NCBI RefSeq assembly: GCF_003417065.2
Contig: NZ_QVLT01000010.1
Coordinates: 1-64,000 of the forward strand
Direction: 5' to 3'
Length of the DNA: 64,000 nt
DNA from: Hymenobacter lapidiphilus
GTDB lineage: Bacteria; Bacteroidota; Bacteroidia; Cytophagales; Hymenobacteraceae
The translations under genes and the position numbers were made by a program. The notes beneath the pieces were generated by a model that saw only the letters and a program-made list of their open reading frames with translations, had not been told where the DNA came from and did no database searches. Of the stretch, positions 9,136 to 17,605 are shown piece by piece (the first letter of the stretch is position 1; each line of letters starts with the position of its first letter).

Positions 9136-9238
9136 TGAACGTCATTCAGAGCGAAGCGAAGAATCTCGCGTGCTGACATTGGGCTACTGGCACAACATCA
9201 GCACGCGAGATTCTTCGCTTCGCTCTGAATGACGTTCA
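9136..9238. repeat. Inverted repeat, GTCATTCAGAGCG family (copy A1)
   Basis: Perfect 41-bp arms 9136-9176 and 9198-9238 with a 21-nt spacer, starting 5 bp after the hisS stop. Core GTCATTCAGAGCGAAGCGAA, GAATCTCGCGTGC. The same core recurs at 52181-52287 and 61399-61502. Confidence 0.9.
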
Positions 9239-9249
9239 ACCACCGAAAA

Positions 9250-9444
9250 CTACATCTGTACATTGAGGGCCTGCCGGACTTCGGGCCAGCTCATCTCGCC
9301 GGCCACATAGCGACCGTAAAGCTGCCTGGCGTAGGGCGTGGCCTTGGTACGCAGACTTGGAATAGCATCCTGCAGGCGCATCAGCACGGTGCGTCGCTGG
9401 GAGGGCGTCTGAGCGCCGGGCCCGAACTTCGGGTTGTATTCCAT
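9250..9444 (-). CDS. Small unknown protein, weakly VbhA-antitoxin-like
   Basis: A 64-aa protein with an ATG start (MEYNPKFGPGAQTPSQ) and a C-terminal helix pattern ARQLYGRYVAGEMSWPE. The 'YxxGE(I/M)S' pattern loosely recalls the small VbhA antitoxins of Fic toxins, but no Fic protein is adjacent, so function should be treated as unknown. It is convergent with hisS across a palindrome and divergent from hutH. Coding status is supported by a normal start, composition like its neighbours and no better ORF in the gap. Confidence 0.5.
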   Translation of the reverse strand: MEYNPKFGPGAQTPSQRRTVLMRLQDAIPSLRTKATPYARQLYGRYVAGEMSWPEVRQALNVQM

Positions 9445-9662
9445 ATCGTAATGAAATAAAAGTCAGGGCGATACTTCAAATATCGGAAGTCTGCCTTTCA
9501 GAAGCAAACGCAAAAAATACGGATTTCACCCGGGCGCGGCTCCGTATTTGTACCCGCCACGCCCGTTACCACCAGGGTTGGCTGGCGGCATGCTTATCGG
9601 GACTTCCAAGGCGGCTGCGGGCGTAGCCGCCGGGCCGTTATGGGGTGCGCAGGCATATTCTG

Positions 9663-9670
9663 TACTTTTG
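9663..9670 (+). promoter_or_regulatory. -7 element (TAnnTTTG) for hutH
   Basis: TACTTTTG at 9663-9670 matches TAnnTTTG and lies 27 bp before the chosen ATG. The -33 element 20 bp upstream is weak (TTAT). Implies a short leader and supports the ATG at 9698. Confidence 0.4.
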
Positions 9671-9697
9671 AAGTTCCCGCCTCTTCCTCCCCACCCC

Positions 9698-11197
9698 ATG
9701 GCCGCCGACTACGAGCTTACCCCCGCCGCTTCCCTCGATTTAACGACCCTCGACGAGCTACTGCGCAGCCGGGCCCGGGTGGTGCTCAGCGCCGAAGCCC
9801 GTCAGCGCCTCGAAGCCGGCCACCACTACCTGCGCCAGCGCCTGGAGCGCGACCCCGATACGGCCGTGTACGGCATCAATACCGGGTTTGGGGCCCTGTG
9901 CGGGCAGGCCATTCCGGCCGAACAGCGCCAGCAGCTGCAGCAGAACCTGCTGATGTCGCACGCCTGCGGGACGGGGGCCGAGGTGCCGGCCGAGCTGGTG
10001 CGGCTGATGCTGCTGCTGAAGGCCCAGAGCCTGTGCTACGGCCACAGCGGCGTGCAGGTGGCCACCGTGCAGCGCCTGCTCGATTTCTACAACCGCGGCA
10101 TGCTGCCGGTGGTGTACGAGCAGGGCAGCCTGGGTGCCAGCGGCGACCTGGCCCCGTTGGCCCACCTCTGCCTGCCGCTGCTGGCGCTGGGCGAAGTCAA
10201 CTACGAGGGCTACCGCCTGGCCGCCGCCGATGCGCTGAGTCTGTTCAGCTGGGAGCCCATTGTGCTGGGTGCCAAAGAAGGATTGGCCCTGCTCAACGGC
10301 ACCCAGTTCATGCTAGCCTATGCCGTCCACGCGCTGCTGCGGGCCCGGCGCCTCGCTGCCGCCGCCGACGTTATCGGGGCTCTTTCGCTGGAGGGATTCG
10401 ACGGGCTGCGCGAGCCGTTTGATGAGCGCCTGCACCGCCTGCGGCCCCACCCCGGCCAGTTGCTGGTAGCCGAGCGGCTGCGGGGCCTGCTCGCCGGCAG
10501 CGAGCTGCAGCAGCAGCCCAAAACCGCTGTGCAGGACCCCTACTCGCTGCGCTGCATGCCCCAGGTACACGGCGCCTCACGCGATGCGCTGGAATACGTA
10601 ACCCGCACCACCGAAATCGAGTGCAACGCCGTAACCGACAACCCCACCATTTTTCCCGAGGATGATGCTATTCTGAGCGGGGGCAATTTTCACGGCCAGC
10701 CGCTGGCTCTGGGGCTGGATATGCTGGCCATTGCCGTGGCCGAGCTGGGCAGCATCTCGCAGCAGCGCACCGCCCAGCTCATCGGCGGGCAGCGGGGGCT
10801 GCCGCCGTTTCTGGTGGCCGCGCCGGGCCTCAACTCGGGGCTGATGATTCCGCAGTACGCCGCCGCCGGCCTTGTCAGTCAGAACAAGCAGCTTTGCACG
10901 CCCGCCTCAGTAGACAGCCTGGTAAGTAGCAACGGCCAGGAAGACCACGTGAGCATGGGCGCCAACGCCGCCACCAAGGCCCTGCGCGTGGTCATCAACG
11001 TGGAGCAGCTGCTGGGAATCGAGCTGCTGAATGCGGCCCAGGCCCTGGAGTTCCGCCGCCCCGGCCGCAGCTCGGCGCCGCTGGAGGCGCTGGTAGCCGC
11101 CTTCCGTGAAAAAGTACCCTTCGTGGCCCACGACCGGATCCTGTACCCCGACCTCGCCGCCGCCGCCGACTTCGTGCGCACGTACGCCTGGGAATAG
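9698..11197 (+). CDS. hutH: Histidine ammonia-lyase
   Basis: Deaminates L-histidine to urocanate, first step of histidine degradation. The Ala-Ser-Gly triad that cyclises to the MIO electrophile is present at residues 147-149 (GSLGASGDLAPLAHL), together with YGINTGFGALC near the N-terminus and the later conserved QDPYSLRCMPQVHGA and NPTIF segments. Start chosen at ATG 9698 (499 aa) because upstream residues are unlike the family and a promoter -7 box lies just before it. The other hut genes (hutU, hutI) are not in this window, so the gene is isolated. Aromatic amino-acid lyase relatives (tyrosine or phenylalanine) cannot be fully excluded, but His-type motifs fit best. Confidence 0.92.
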   Translation: MAADYELTPAASLDLTTLDELLRSRARVVLSAEARQRLEAGHHYLRQRLERDPDTAVYGINTGFGALCGQAIPAEQRQQLQQNLLMSHACGTGAEVPAELVRLMLLLKAQSLCYGHSGVQVATVQRLLDFYNRGMLPVVYEQGSLGASGDLAPLAHLCLPLLALGEVNYEGYRLAAADALSLFSWEPIVLGAKEGLALLNGTQFMLAYAVHALLRARRLAAAADVIGALSLEGFDGLREPFDERLHRLRPHPGQLLVAERLRGLLAGSELQQQPKTAVQDPYSLRCMPQVHGASRDALEYVTRTTEIECNAVTDNPTIFPEDDAILSGGNFHGQPLALGLDMLAIAVAELGSISQQRTAQLIGGQRGLPPFLVAAPGLNSGLMIPQYAAAGLVSQNKQLCTPASVDSLVSSNGQEDHVSMGANAATKALRVVINVEQLLGIELLNAAQALEFRRPGRSSAPLEALVAAFREKVPFVAHDRILYPDLAAAADFVRTYAWE

Positions 11198-11270
11198 GCA
11201 ACGGCGGCATTTGCGCCACATTTCGCGTTCTTCGTGCACAGATTACGGCCCGTTTGGCGTTAGGCTTGTC

Positions 11271-13226
11271 ATGATGAAAACCGCACTCCTGCTTTGGGTT
11301 TTGCTGCTGGCCGGCCTGTTTGGCGGCTTGGCGGCGCGCGCCCAGACGCCGTGCGTATCGCAAACCGGCACTGGCGCCAGCTTCGAGGCCTATGACGCCG
11401 CTACCGGCCAGCTGCTCCCGAAGCTACTGTGCGTAGGCCGGCCGGTACGGCTGCGCGACCGGAGCGGCCGAACACTTGACCCGGCCCAGATTTACTACCG
11501 GCAGGGCGCCACGACAATCTGCACCGGCTTTACCGACACAACTACCACTTTCATCTCCACTTTGGCGGGGCCACTGGTTATCACCCAAAATACCCAAGGC
11601 ACACCAGGAGTCAGCCAGGGCATTATCTTTTCCAAAACCTACGAGGTTCTGCAAGCGTCGCCACCCGCTTTTACCCTCAGCGTATGTTCGCCGGGGCTGG
11701 TGCAGGTAACCGTTACTGATGCCAGCTACCCCGATTATTTCGTACAGGTGGGCACGGGGCCGCGGGTTCCGGCCTTGCGCGGCGTGGCGGTGAATTATCC
11801 GGTAGGCGGCGGCCCCAACACGGTTACTGTATCGGGCCGTAGTGCCCAGGCCGGGCTGTGCGAGGGCACCAGCACCCAACCCTTCACACCGCTGCCAGCC
11901 CCCAAGGCGCCGGTAGTGCGCCGCCTCACGCTGCCCGCCGCGGGTGCAGTGCAGCTGGAGTTCGATGCTCTGCAGCCCGAGTACCGCTACCAGCTGCAGG
12001 TGGCCGATGCCGCTGCGCCGGGCGGCTACCGCAACTTGGCAGCCGTAACGGCCGCCAGCCCTACTTTCACGCTGCCTGCGGCCCCGCTGCCGGGCTGCTA
12101 CCGGCTGCTGCTGCAGGACCAGTGCCAGCCACCGGTCCTCAGCCTGCCTTCCAATGAAATCTGCTCAGTGCAGCTGATCGGCGCGGCTACCAACGGCCGC
12201 AACCAGCTCAGCTGGTCCAGCGCCGGCAATGGCACGTACACGCTCACCCGCATCGAGGGCAGCACCAGCGTGGTGCTGCCGCTACAGCCTGGTGCTACCA
12301 GCTACGACGATGCGGCCGGGAGCTGCGGCACTACTTACCGCTACCAAGTCAGCCTAAGCAGCGGGCCGGCCACTTCGATTTCCAACGAAATCAGCCTGAC
12401 CGCCCTTTCCACCACGCCACCGGCCCGGCCGCGACTGTGGGCTGGCTTCAACCTACGTAACCAGGTGGAGGTGCGGGCCGAAGTCCCAGGACTGGCCAGC
12501 GGCGGCCGGCTCAGCTACCTGCGCAACGGCGCGCCACTCACCACCACGCCCGCCCGCCGCCTGCTCGATTCGCTGGTTACGCCCAACCCGGCCGTGCCGC
12601 TGTGCTACGCGGTCGAGTTTCAGGATGCGTGCGGCAACCGGGCCCCGGCCGGGGCTGGCGTGTGCGTGGTGCAGCTCGTGGCCGAAGCCGCCAGCCCCAA
12701 TGGCCCCGAAATCCGCCTTACCTGGTCGGCGCTGACAGCCACGGGGCCGGACCCGGCCACGCCGGTGAGCTACCGGGTACTGGGGCTGGCGGCCGATAAC
12801 GCGGTGGTTTCCAGTGTAGCCGTAGGCGCGGTTCTAACCTACCTCGACCTACAGCCCGACCCCAACCGGCAAACCGTACGCTACCGCATTGAGGCCCGCG
12901 GGGCAGGGCTGCCGGAACCCTCGTACTCCAACGTGGCCGAAGTGGCGCGCCCGGTGAAGCTGGTGTTGCCCACCGCCTTCACGCCCAATGGCGACGGGCT
13001 CAACGATGTGCTGGAGCTCAAGGGCCGCTTCCTCGACAGCTTCCGCTTCACCATCATCGACCGCAACGGCCAGACCGTGTTCCAGACCACCGACCGCACC
13101 CGCAGCTGGGACGGCCGCATTAAAGGCGCCACGCCGGTGCCCGGGGCCTACGCCTGGCAGTTTGAGGCCTTCGACCAGCAGGGCCGGGGCGTGAAGCAGT
13201 ACGGCACCGTCACGATTCTGCGGTAA
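11271..13226 (+). CDS. Secreted protein with C-terminal T9SS (gliding-type, CHU_C) sorting domain
   Basis: A 651-aa exported protein. Start ATG 11271 (a second ATG follows directly) gives a clear signal peptide, KTALLLWVLLLAGLFGGLAA, cleaved after ARA. The middle is a series of Pro/Thr/Ala-rich beta-sandwich-like segments, probably fibronectin-III-like, with scattered Cys pairs. The end, LPTAFTPNGDGLNDVLELKG then a 'RNGQTVFQTTD...W DG' segment and a final beta strand, is the type B sorting domain (TIGR04131/CHU_C) that directs export by the type IX system across the outer membrane. Ligand or matrix target unknown. It is downstream of hutH but separated by 73 bp and probably independent. Confidence 0.85.
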   Translation: MMKTALLLWVLLLAGLFGGLAARAQTPCVSQTGTGASFEAYDAATGQLLPKLLCVGRPVRLRDRSGRTLDPAQIYYRQGATTICTGFTDTTTTFISTLAGPLVITQNTQGTPGVSQGIIFSKTYEVLQASPPAFTLSVCSPGLVQVTVTDASYPDYFVQVGTGPRVPALRGVAVNYPVGGGPNTVTVSGRSAQAGLCEGTSTQPFTPLPAPKAPVVRRLTLPAAGAVQLEFDALQPEYRYQLQVADAAAPGGYRNLAAVTAASPTFTLPAAPLPGCYRLLLQDQCQPPVLSLPSNEICSVQLIGAATNGRNQLSWSSAGNGTYTLTRIEGSTSVVLPLQPGATSYDDAAGSCGTTYRYQVSLSSGPATSISNEISLTALSTTPPARPRLWAGFNLRNQVEVRAEVPGLASGGRLSYLRNGAPLTTTPARRLLDSLVTPNPAVPLCYAVEFQDACGNRAPAGAGVCVVQLVAEAASPNGPEIRLTWSALTATGPDPATPVSYRVLGLAADNAVVSSVAVGAVLTYLDLQPDPNRQTVRYRIEARGAGLPEPSYSNVAEVARPVKLVLPTAFTPNGDGLNDVLELKGRFLDSFRFTIIDRNGQTVFQTTDRTRSWDGRIKGATPVPGAYAWQFEAFDQQGRGVKQYGTVTILR

Positions 13227-13260
13227 GGCATTCTTCTGGTCCGTTTCCGGCCTGCCGGCG

Positions 13261-13268
13261 TATCTTTG
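13261..13268 (+). promoter_or_regulatory. -7 element for ybaB
   Basis: TATCTTTG at 13261-13268 matches TAnnTTTG, 35 bp before the ybaB ATG. No clear TTTG at the right distance upstream. Confidence 0.4.
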
Positions 13269-13303
13269 GGAAGATATTTTTCACCACTTGAAACGACGCG
13301 ACT

Positions 13304-13639
13304 ATGTTTGATATGGCCGGAATGATGGGCAAGATGAAGGACCTGCAAGAGAAGATGAAGCAGGCCCAGGACCAGCTGCAGTACCTGACGGCCACGGCCG
13401 AATCGGGCGGCGGGCTGGTGAAGGCCACGGCCAATGGCCAGCGCCGCCTGCTCAAGCTCGAAATCGACGACAGCCTACTCCAGCCCCAGGACCGCGACAT
13501 GCTGGCCGACCTGGTGGTAGCGGCCGTGAACAAGGTGATGGAAGAGGCCGCCGCCAAGGCCCAGGAAGAGCTAAAAAAGACCACTTCCGGCCTCATTCCC
13601 AACATCCCCGGCCTCGACCTCGGCGGTTTTGGCATGTAG
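13304..13639 (+). CDS. ybaB: YbaB/EbfC nucleoid-associated protein
   Basis: Small DNA-binding protein of the YbaB/EbfC family, forming a tweezer-like homodimer. The 111-aa sequence has the family order: an N-terminal helix MMGKMKDLQEKMKQAQDQL, a beta hairpin VKATANGQRRLLKLEID, then DRDMLADLVVAAVNKVMEEA and a short helical tail. In many bacteria the gene sits beside dnaX and recR; here it stands alone and is followed by a long palindrome. Length is typical. Confidence 0.93.
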   Translation: MFDMAGMMGKMKDLQEKMKQAQDQLQYLTATAESGGGLVKATANGQRRLLKLEIDDSLLQPQDRDMLADLVVAAVNKVMEEAAAKAQEELKKTTSGLIPNIPGLDLGGFGM

Positions 13640-13641
13640 TT

Positions 13642-13782
13642 GAAGCTGTTTACAAAGTCAACAGCACGTCATGCTGAGCGCAGCCGAAGCATCTCTACCG
13701 CTTCGTTGAACGACCGCTACGAAGCGGTAGAGATGCTTCGACAAGCTCAGCATGACGTGCTGTTGACTTTGTAAACAGCTTC
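13642..13782. repeat. Long inverted repeat, GTCATGCTGAGCG family (copy B1)
   Basis: Arms 13642-13704 and 13720-13782 are about 63 bp, near-perfect reverse complements with a few mismatches and a short loop. Core CGTCATGCTGAGCGCAGCCG then AAGCATCTCTACCGC. It starts 3 bp after the ybaB stop. Related copies lie at 17367-17482 and 42954-43057. Confidence 0.88.
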
Positions 13783-13807
13783 TATACTTTCTAAACAGCT
13801 TCGTTTT

Positions 13808-13840
13808 TAAGCTATTAGCTTTTAGCTGATAGCGGTTAGA
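13808..13840. repeat. AGCTATTAGCT-type short repeat upstream of the glycosyltransferase
   Basis: Contains AGCTATTAGCTTTTAGCTGA then TAGCGGTTAG, the same family as 1625-1754. Its TAG at 13823-13825 is the stop that closes the glycosyltransferase reading frame on the 5' side, so the repeat may have cut off the original start. Confidence 0.6.
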
Positions 13841-13951
13841 TTTTTTAAAGACAGCGTTCTGCAACCCCTACCCGACCCGTTTGCTGATTCAGCGGCACTT
13901 GCTGCAAGTGCCGCTGATGCTACCCCAGACACTTCGTGCGCCGATGTAGCG

Positions 13952-15022
13952 GTGGTCATCCTCAACTGGAACGGCCGGGATTTCCTGCGCCAGTTCCTGC
14001 CCGCCGTGCTTGCCCACTCGGCCGGAGCCGCCGTGCTGGTAGCCGACAACGCCTCGACCGACGATTCGCTGGCGCTGCTCAGGGCCGAGTTCCCAACGGT
14101 GCAGGTGCTGGAAAACGGCGGCAACCTGGGCTTCTGCGAGGGTTACAACCGGGCCTTGGCCCAACTCGGGCCCAAATTCCGCTACTACGTGCTGCTGAAT
14201 TCCGATGTGGAGGTAACGCCCGGCTGGCTCGCGCCCCAGCGCGAGCTGCTGGAGGCCAACCCGCGCATCGCCGCCTGTCAGCCCAAAATCAGGCAGTACA
14301 GTGCTGACCCGGCCGTGCGCCAACTGTTCGAGTATGCTGGGGCCGGTGGGGGCTACCTCGATTCCATGGGCTACCCCTTCTGCCGCGGCCGCCTCTTCGA
14401 CACGCTTGAAACCGACACCGGCCAGTACGACGACGCCCGGCCGGTGGCCTGGGCCACCGGGGCCTGCCTGCTGGTGCGGGCCGAAGCCTGGCACACGCTG
14501 GGCGGGCTGGAACCGGCCTTTTTTGCCCACATGGAGGAAATCGACTTCTGCTGGCGGCTGCAGAATGCGGGCTGGCAGGTGTGGTACCAGGGTGGCAGCA
14601 CGGTGTTCCATGTAGGCGGTGGTACGCTGCATAAGTCCAACCCGCGCAAAACCTACCTCAACTTCCGCAACGGTCTGGCGCTGATATATCTCAACGCTCA
14701 CCCGGCCGAGCTGCCCGCCGTGCTCATCGGCCGCGTGGCCCTCGACTGGGTGGCGGCCCTGCGCCTACTGGTCCAGGGCCAGACGGCCGACTTCCGGGCC
14801 GTGCTGCGGGCACACTGGCACTTTGTGGGCCGCCTGGGCTACTGGAACATCCGGCGGCGGCAGTTTCCGCCTCGCCTACGTCTGCACGAACGGGCCGGCA
14901 CTTACACCGGCAGCCTCGTCTGGGCCTATTTCGCGCAGGGCAAGCGGTTTTTCGGCCAGTTGGGGGTGACAAGTGAGAATGTCAGTGCGAGCAGCGCGAA
15001 GCAATCTGGTCGAACAAAATGA
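13952..15022 (+). CDS. Family 2 glycosyltransferase (start uncertain)
   Basis: Transfers a sugar from a nucleotide donor, probably in polysaccharide or glycolipid assembly. Visible motifs are VILNWNGRDFL, ADNASTDDS, ENGGNLGFCEGYNRAL, LLNSDVEVTPGWL (DXD equivalent, Ser-Asp-Val) and MEEIDFCWRLQNAGW, typical of rhamnosyl-type GT2 enzymes. The first family strand VAVV lies just before GTG 13952, so the true start is probably upstream; the frame is open back to 13826 but has no ATG. The preferred family beginning would be a Met a few residues before VAVVILNWN, which is absent here. The last 17 residues are encoded by the left arm of a palindromic repeat. Confidence 0.82.
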   Translation: MVILNWNGRDFLRQFLPAVLAHSAGAAVLVADNASTDDSLALLRAEFPTVQVLENGGNLGFCEGYNRALAQLGPKFRYYVLLNSDVEVTPGWLAPQRELLEANPRIAACQPKIRQYSADPAVRQLFEYAGAGGGYLDSMGYPFCRGRLFDTLETDTGQYDDARPVAWATGACLLVRAEAWHTLGGLEPAFFAHMEEIDFCWRLQNAGWQVWYQGGSTVFHVGGGTLHKSNPRKTYLNFRNGLALIYLNAHPAELPAVLIGRVALDWVAALRLLVQGQTADFRAVLRAHWHFVGRLGYWNIRRRQFPPRLRLHERAGTYTGSLVWAYFAQGKRFFGQLGVTSENVSASSAKQSGRTK

Positions 15023-15146
15023 CAAGCTTAAAAAGCGCGAAGCCCCTGACGTCAGCACAGACATCAAGGGCTTTACGCTTTATTGAGCTTGTCGTTTTGA
15101 ACACGCAGATTGCTTCGCGCTGCTCGCACTGACAATCTCACTTGTC
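14968..15146. repeat. Long inverted repeat overlapping the 3' end of the glycosyltransferase
   Basis: Outer arms 14968-15007 and 15106-15146 (core GTCAGTGCGAGCAGCGCGAA, then GCAATCTG) are nearly perfect reverse complements; inner segments around 15016-15040 and 15064-15098 also pair. The left arm codes for the last residues of the glycosyltransferase, and the right arm ends 3 bp before the convergent PspC-like stop codon. Confidence 0.85.
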
Positions 15147-15148
15147 TC

Positions 15149-15367
15149 TTACAAATCCCACACCGTGCTGCGCTGGCGACGCAGGGCCTGGCGCACATTG
15201 CGCCAGAAAGCCAGGGCGAAGTAGAGCACGATGGGCGAGCCGAAGGTGAAGAATGAGGCGTACACGAACGAGAGCCGTACGCTGCTGCTGGAAAAGCCCA
15301 CGCGCTTACCGATGGCCTCACACACACCGAAGCTCTGCTTTTCTATGAAGTCGGTTATTCGGCGCAT
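15149..15367 (-). CDS. PspC-domain small membrane protein
   Basis: A 72-aa protein starting MRRITDFIEKQSFGVCEAIG, with the short amphipathic head and one or two membrane helices (YASFFTFGSPIVLYFALAF) of the PspC family. In Bacteroidota such stand-alone PspC proteins probably act in membrane-stress sensing, by analogy with phage-shock systems. Start chosen at ATG 15367 rather than an in-frame upstream Met because the family begins here. Convergent with the glycosyltransferase across the palindrome. Confidence 0.78.
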   Translation of the reverse strand: MRRITDFIEKQSFGVCEAIGKRVGFSSSSVRLSFVYASFFTFGSPIVLYFALAFWRNVRQALRRQRSTVWDL

Positions 15368-15528
15368 AAGGGTAATTTTAGCGGCGTAGTAAGTATTGGC
15401 TGGAGTAATATACGATGATTTTGCCCCGGTGTCAAGCACTTACGCAAGAACCGACCGGCAAGATACGTCTATCGGCTACCTTTCGTCGTTTGAGTTTTAA
15501 ATTTCCTGACCCTACGGAGTCGTTGCCT

Positions 15529-17346
15529 ATGCCCCATCTTCCGCGCCTGCTGCCCGCTGCCACTGGCCTGCTGCTGGCCGCTAGCCTGCTGCCCGCCTGC
15601 TCGCCTTTGCCCAAAGTGCTGAAAGCCGCCCAGACCGGCCAGTCGATTACCGTGCAGCCCGCCGTGCTGGAAAGCAACGGCCAGCAGGTGCGCTTCGAAG
15701 TGACGGCCAAAGTACCCGCCGCCCACCTGCGCAAGGGCGCGGCCTACAATGTGGCCCTGAGCTACCGTTACCAGAACGGCCTGCGCGAAGACACCGTGGG
15801 CCGGCTCACGTTCCTGTCGGGCGAGTACGTGTACGACGAGCAGCAGAAGAACATGCTCGTTATTCGGCGGCAGTTCGTTTTCCCCTACGCACCCCAGAAA
15901 AGCCCCGGCGAGCTGCTGGCCCGCCCCGATGCCCGCCTGACCAAGCCCAACGGTCAGCGCCTGAAAGGCCCGGAAATGGTGCTGGCCCGCGGCATCCTCA
16001 CCACCAGCCAGCTGGTAGTCCGCCAGGATTCGGCGCTAACGCTGCTGCCCGAAACCGTGAGCAACGAGCGGAGCGGCACCCGCGTGCTGCCGTTTTACTT
16101 TGATGCCGGCAAGGCTGAAATCCGCAATTTCCTGGGCACCAACGTAGCCGCTCTCGAAGATTTCATCGAGGCCAACCAGCGCACCGAAAAGGTGATGATT
16201 GTGGCCGGCCACTCGCCCGATTCGCTCGACCGCCACGACCCGCGCCTGCCCGACCGGCGCGTGCAGGCCCTGACGAACTACTTTAAGAAGCGCGTCGACG
16301 AAAATTCCTACCTCAATAAGGTAGGCAACATCGACTTTGAAACCGAGGCCTACCGCCGCCGCTGGGACCTGTTTCTGAGCAAGGTGCAGCAGTCGGCCCT
16401 CAAGCCGGCCCAGATTGATTCGGTGGTGCTGCTCATCAACGACTCGCCCGGCTCCTTCGCCGAGAAGGAAAAGCGCCTGCACTCGCTCAGCTTCTACGAC
16501 TACCTGGAGCAGTACATCTACCCGGTGCTGCGCTTCGGCACTGTGTCGGTGCGCTACTCGGCCCCCAAACGCTACGATTCGGAGGTGTATCTGCTCTCGA
16601 AAAAAATTGTGGAAAAGCAGACCGAGGCCGACGCCCTCACGGCCGAGGAGTTGCGCTATTCGGCCTCGCTCACGCCCCTGCTGGCCGAAAAGCAGCGCAT
16701 TTTCGAAACTGCCGTGGCCACCACCGGGGCCTGGCAGGCCTACTACAACCTGGGCGCAGTGCTGCTGATGCGCTCCGAGAAGGAAACCAACCCCAAAGTC
16801 GTGCGGGCCTACCAGCGCCGGGCGGCGGTCAACTTCACGCTGGCCGCTCACCGCAACCCCACGGCCGAGTTGTTCTACCGCGTGGCCACCGCCTACCACC
16901 GCGCCAACGACCTGCCCGAAGCCCGCCAGAGCTACGACTATGCCATTAAGCTGGGCGGCACGCCAGCCATGCTCAGCAAGGCCTTCGCCGATAAAGCCGC
17001 CCTCGAAATTGAGATGGGCCAACCCGATGAGGCCCTGCGCAGCCTGAGCTACAGCGCCCCGCGCAGCTACCAAAACCTGATGAACCGAGCCCTCATCTAC
17101 ATCACAAAAGGCAACTACCCCGGCGCGGCGGCCATCTACGAGGAGGCGCTGGCACTGCGCCCCCAAGAGCCGCTGGTGTACTATAGCCTGGCCATTACGG
17201 CCGCTCGCCAGCATAACGAAGCCGCCGCCGCCACCCACCTGCGCCGCGCCGTGCAGCTCGACCGCAGCTACGCCAACCGCGCCGTCGAGGACCTGGAGTT
17301 CCGCGAGTTCACCAAGGGAAAGAAGTTTCTGGAGGCGTTGCGGTAG
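15529..17346 (+). CDS. Outer-membrane lipoprotein with OmpA-like segment and TPR repeats
   Basis: A 605-aa lipoprotein: signal LLLAASLLPAC with lipobox L-L-P-A-C, so lipidated at Cys 25. The next part is beta-rich. Around residues 185-250 an OmpA-like segment appears (LPFYFDAGKAEIRNF, then IVAGHSPDSLDR and DRRVQALTNYF), which could contact peptidoglycan or another envelope partner. The C-terminal third is a set of tetratricopeptide repeats (LIYITKGNYPGAAAIYEEAL). Start chosen at ATG 15529 because it begins the signal peptide. Role unknown; organisation resembles scaffold lipoproteins of the Bacteroidota envelope. A palindrome follows the stop. Confidence 0.7.
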   Translation: MPHLPRLLPAATGLLLAASLLPACSPLPKVLKAAQTGQSITVQPAVLESNGQQVRFEVTAKVPAAHLRKGAAYNVALSYRYQNGLREDTVGRLTFLSGEYVYDEQQKNMLVIRRQFVFPYAPQKSPGELLARPDARLTKPNGQRLKGPEMVLARGILTTSQLVVRQDSALTLLPETVSNERSGTRVLPFYFDAGKAEIRNFLGTNVAALEDFIEANQRTEKVMIVAGHSPDSLDRHDPRLPDRRVQALTNYFKKRVDENSYLNKVGNIDFETEAYRRRWDLFLSKVQQSALKPAQIDSVVLLINDSPGSFAEKEKRLHSLSFYDYLEQYIYPVLRFGTVSVRYSAPKRYDSEVYLLSKKIVEKQTEADALTAEELRYSASLTPLLAEKQRIFETAVATTGAWQAYYNLGAVLLMRSEKETNPKVVRAYQRRAAVNFTLAAHRNPTAELFYRVATAYHRANDLPEARQSYDYAIKLGGTPAMLSKAFADKAALEIEMGQPDEALRSLSYSAPRSYQNLMNRALIYITKGNYPGAAAIYEEALALRPQEPLVYYSLAITAARQHNEAAAATHLRRAVQLDRSYANRAVEDLEFREFTKGKKFLEALR

Positions 17347-17366
17347 GGGATGATGAAGTAGATGAG

Positions 17367-17482
17367 GAAGAAACGATGTCATGCTGAGCGGAGCCGAAGC
17401 ATCTCTACCGCTCCGTTGTGATGCTATTGATTAGCCAGCGGTAGAGATACTTCGACTGCGCTCAGCATGACACCGTTTCTTC
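17367..17482. repeat. Inverted repeat, GTCATGCTGAGCG family (copy B2)
   Basis: Imperfect 46-bp arms 17367-17412 and 17437-17482, core GTCATGCTGAGCGGAGCCG then AAGCATCTCTACCGCT. Lies 21 bp after the lipoprotein stop. Confidence 0.85.
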
Positions 17483-17515
17483 GCTCTATTCACTTCTTTC
17501 ACTTCGTCCACCTCA

Positions 17516-17547
17516 TTTGCCCAACCGCGCCGCTCGTTGTAGCTTTA
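17516..17547 (+). promoter_or_regulatory. Bacteroidota-type promoter for pdhB
   Basis: TTTG (17516-17519), 20 nt, then TAGCTTTA (17540-17547), one base off TAnnTTTG. Predicted start near 17553, leader about 50 nt. Confidence 0.55.
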
Positions 17548-17605
17548 CGGACCGGTTTGCTGCCGGCTTTTTTCTTTTCCAGATTTTTCGATTTTTCTAC
17601 CTGCT

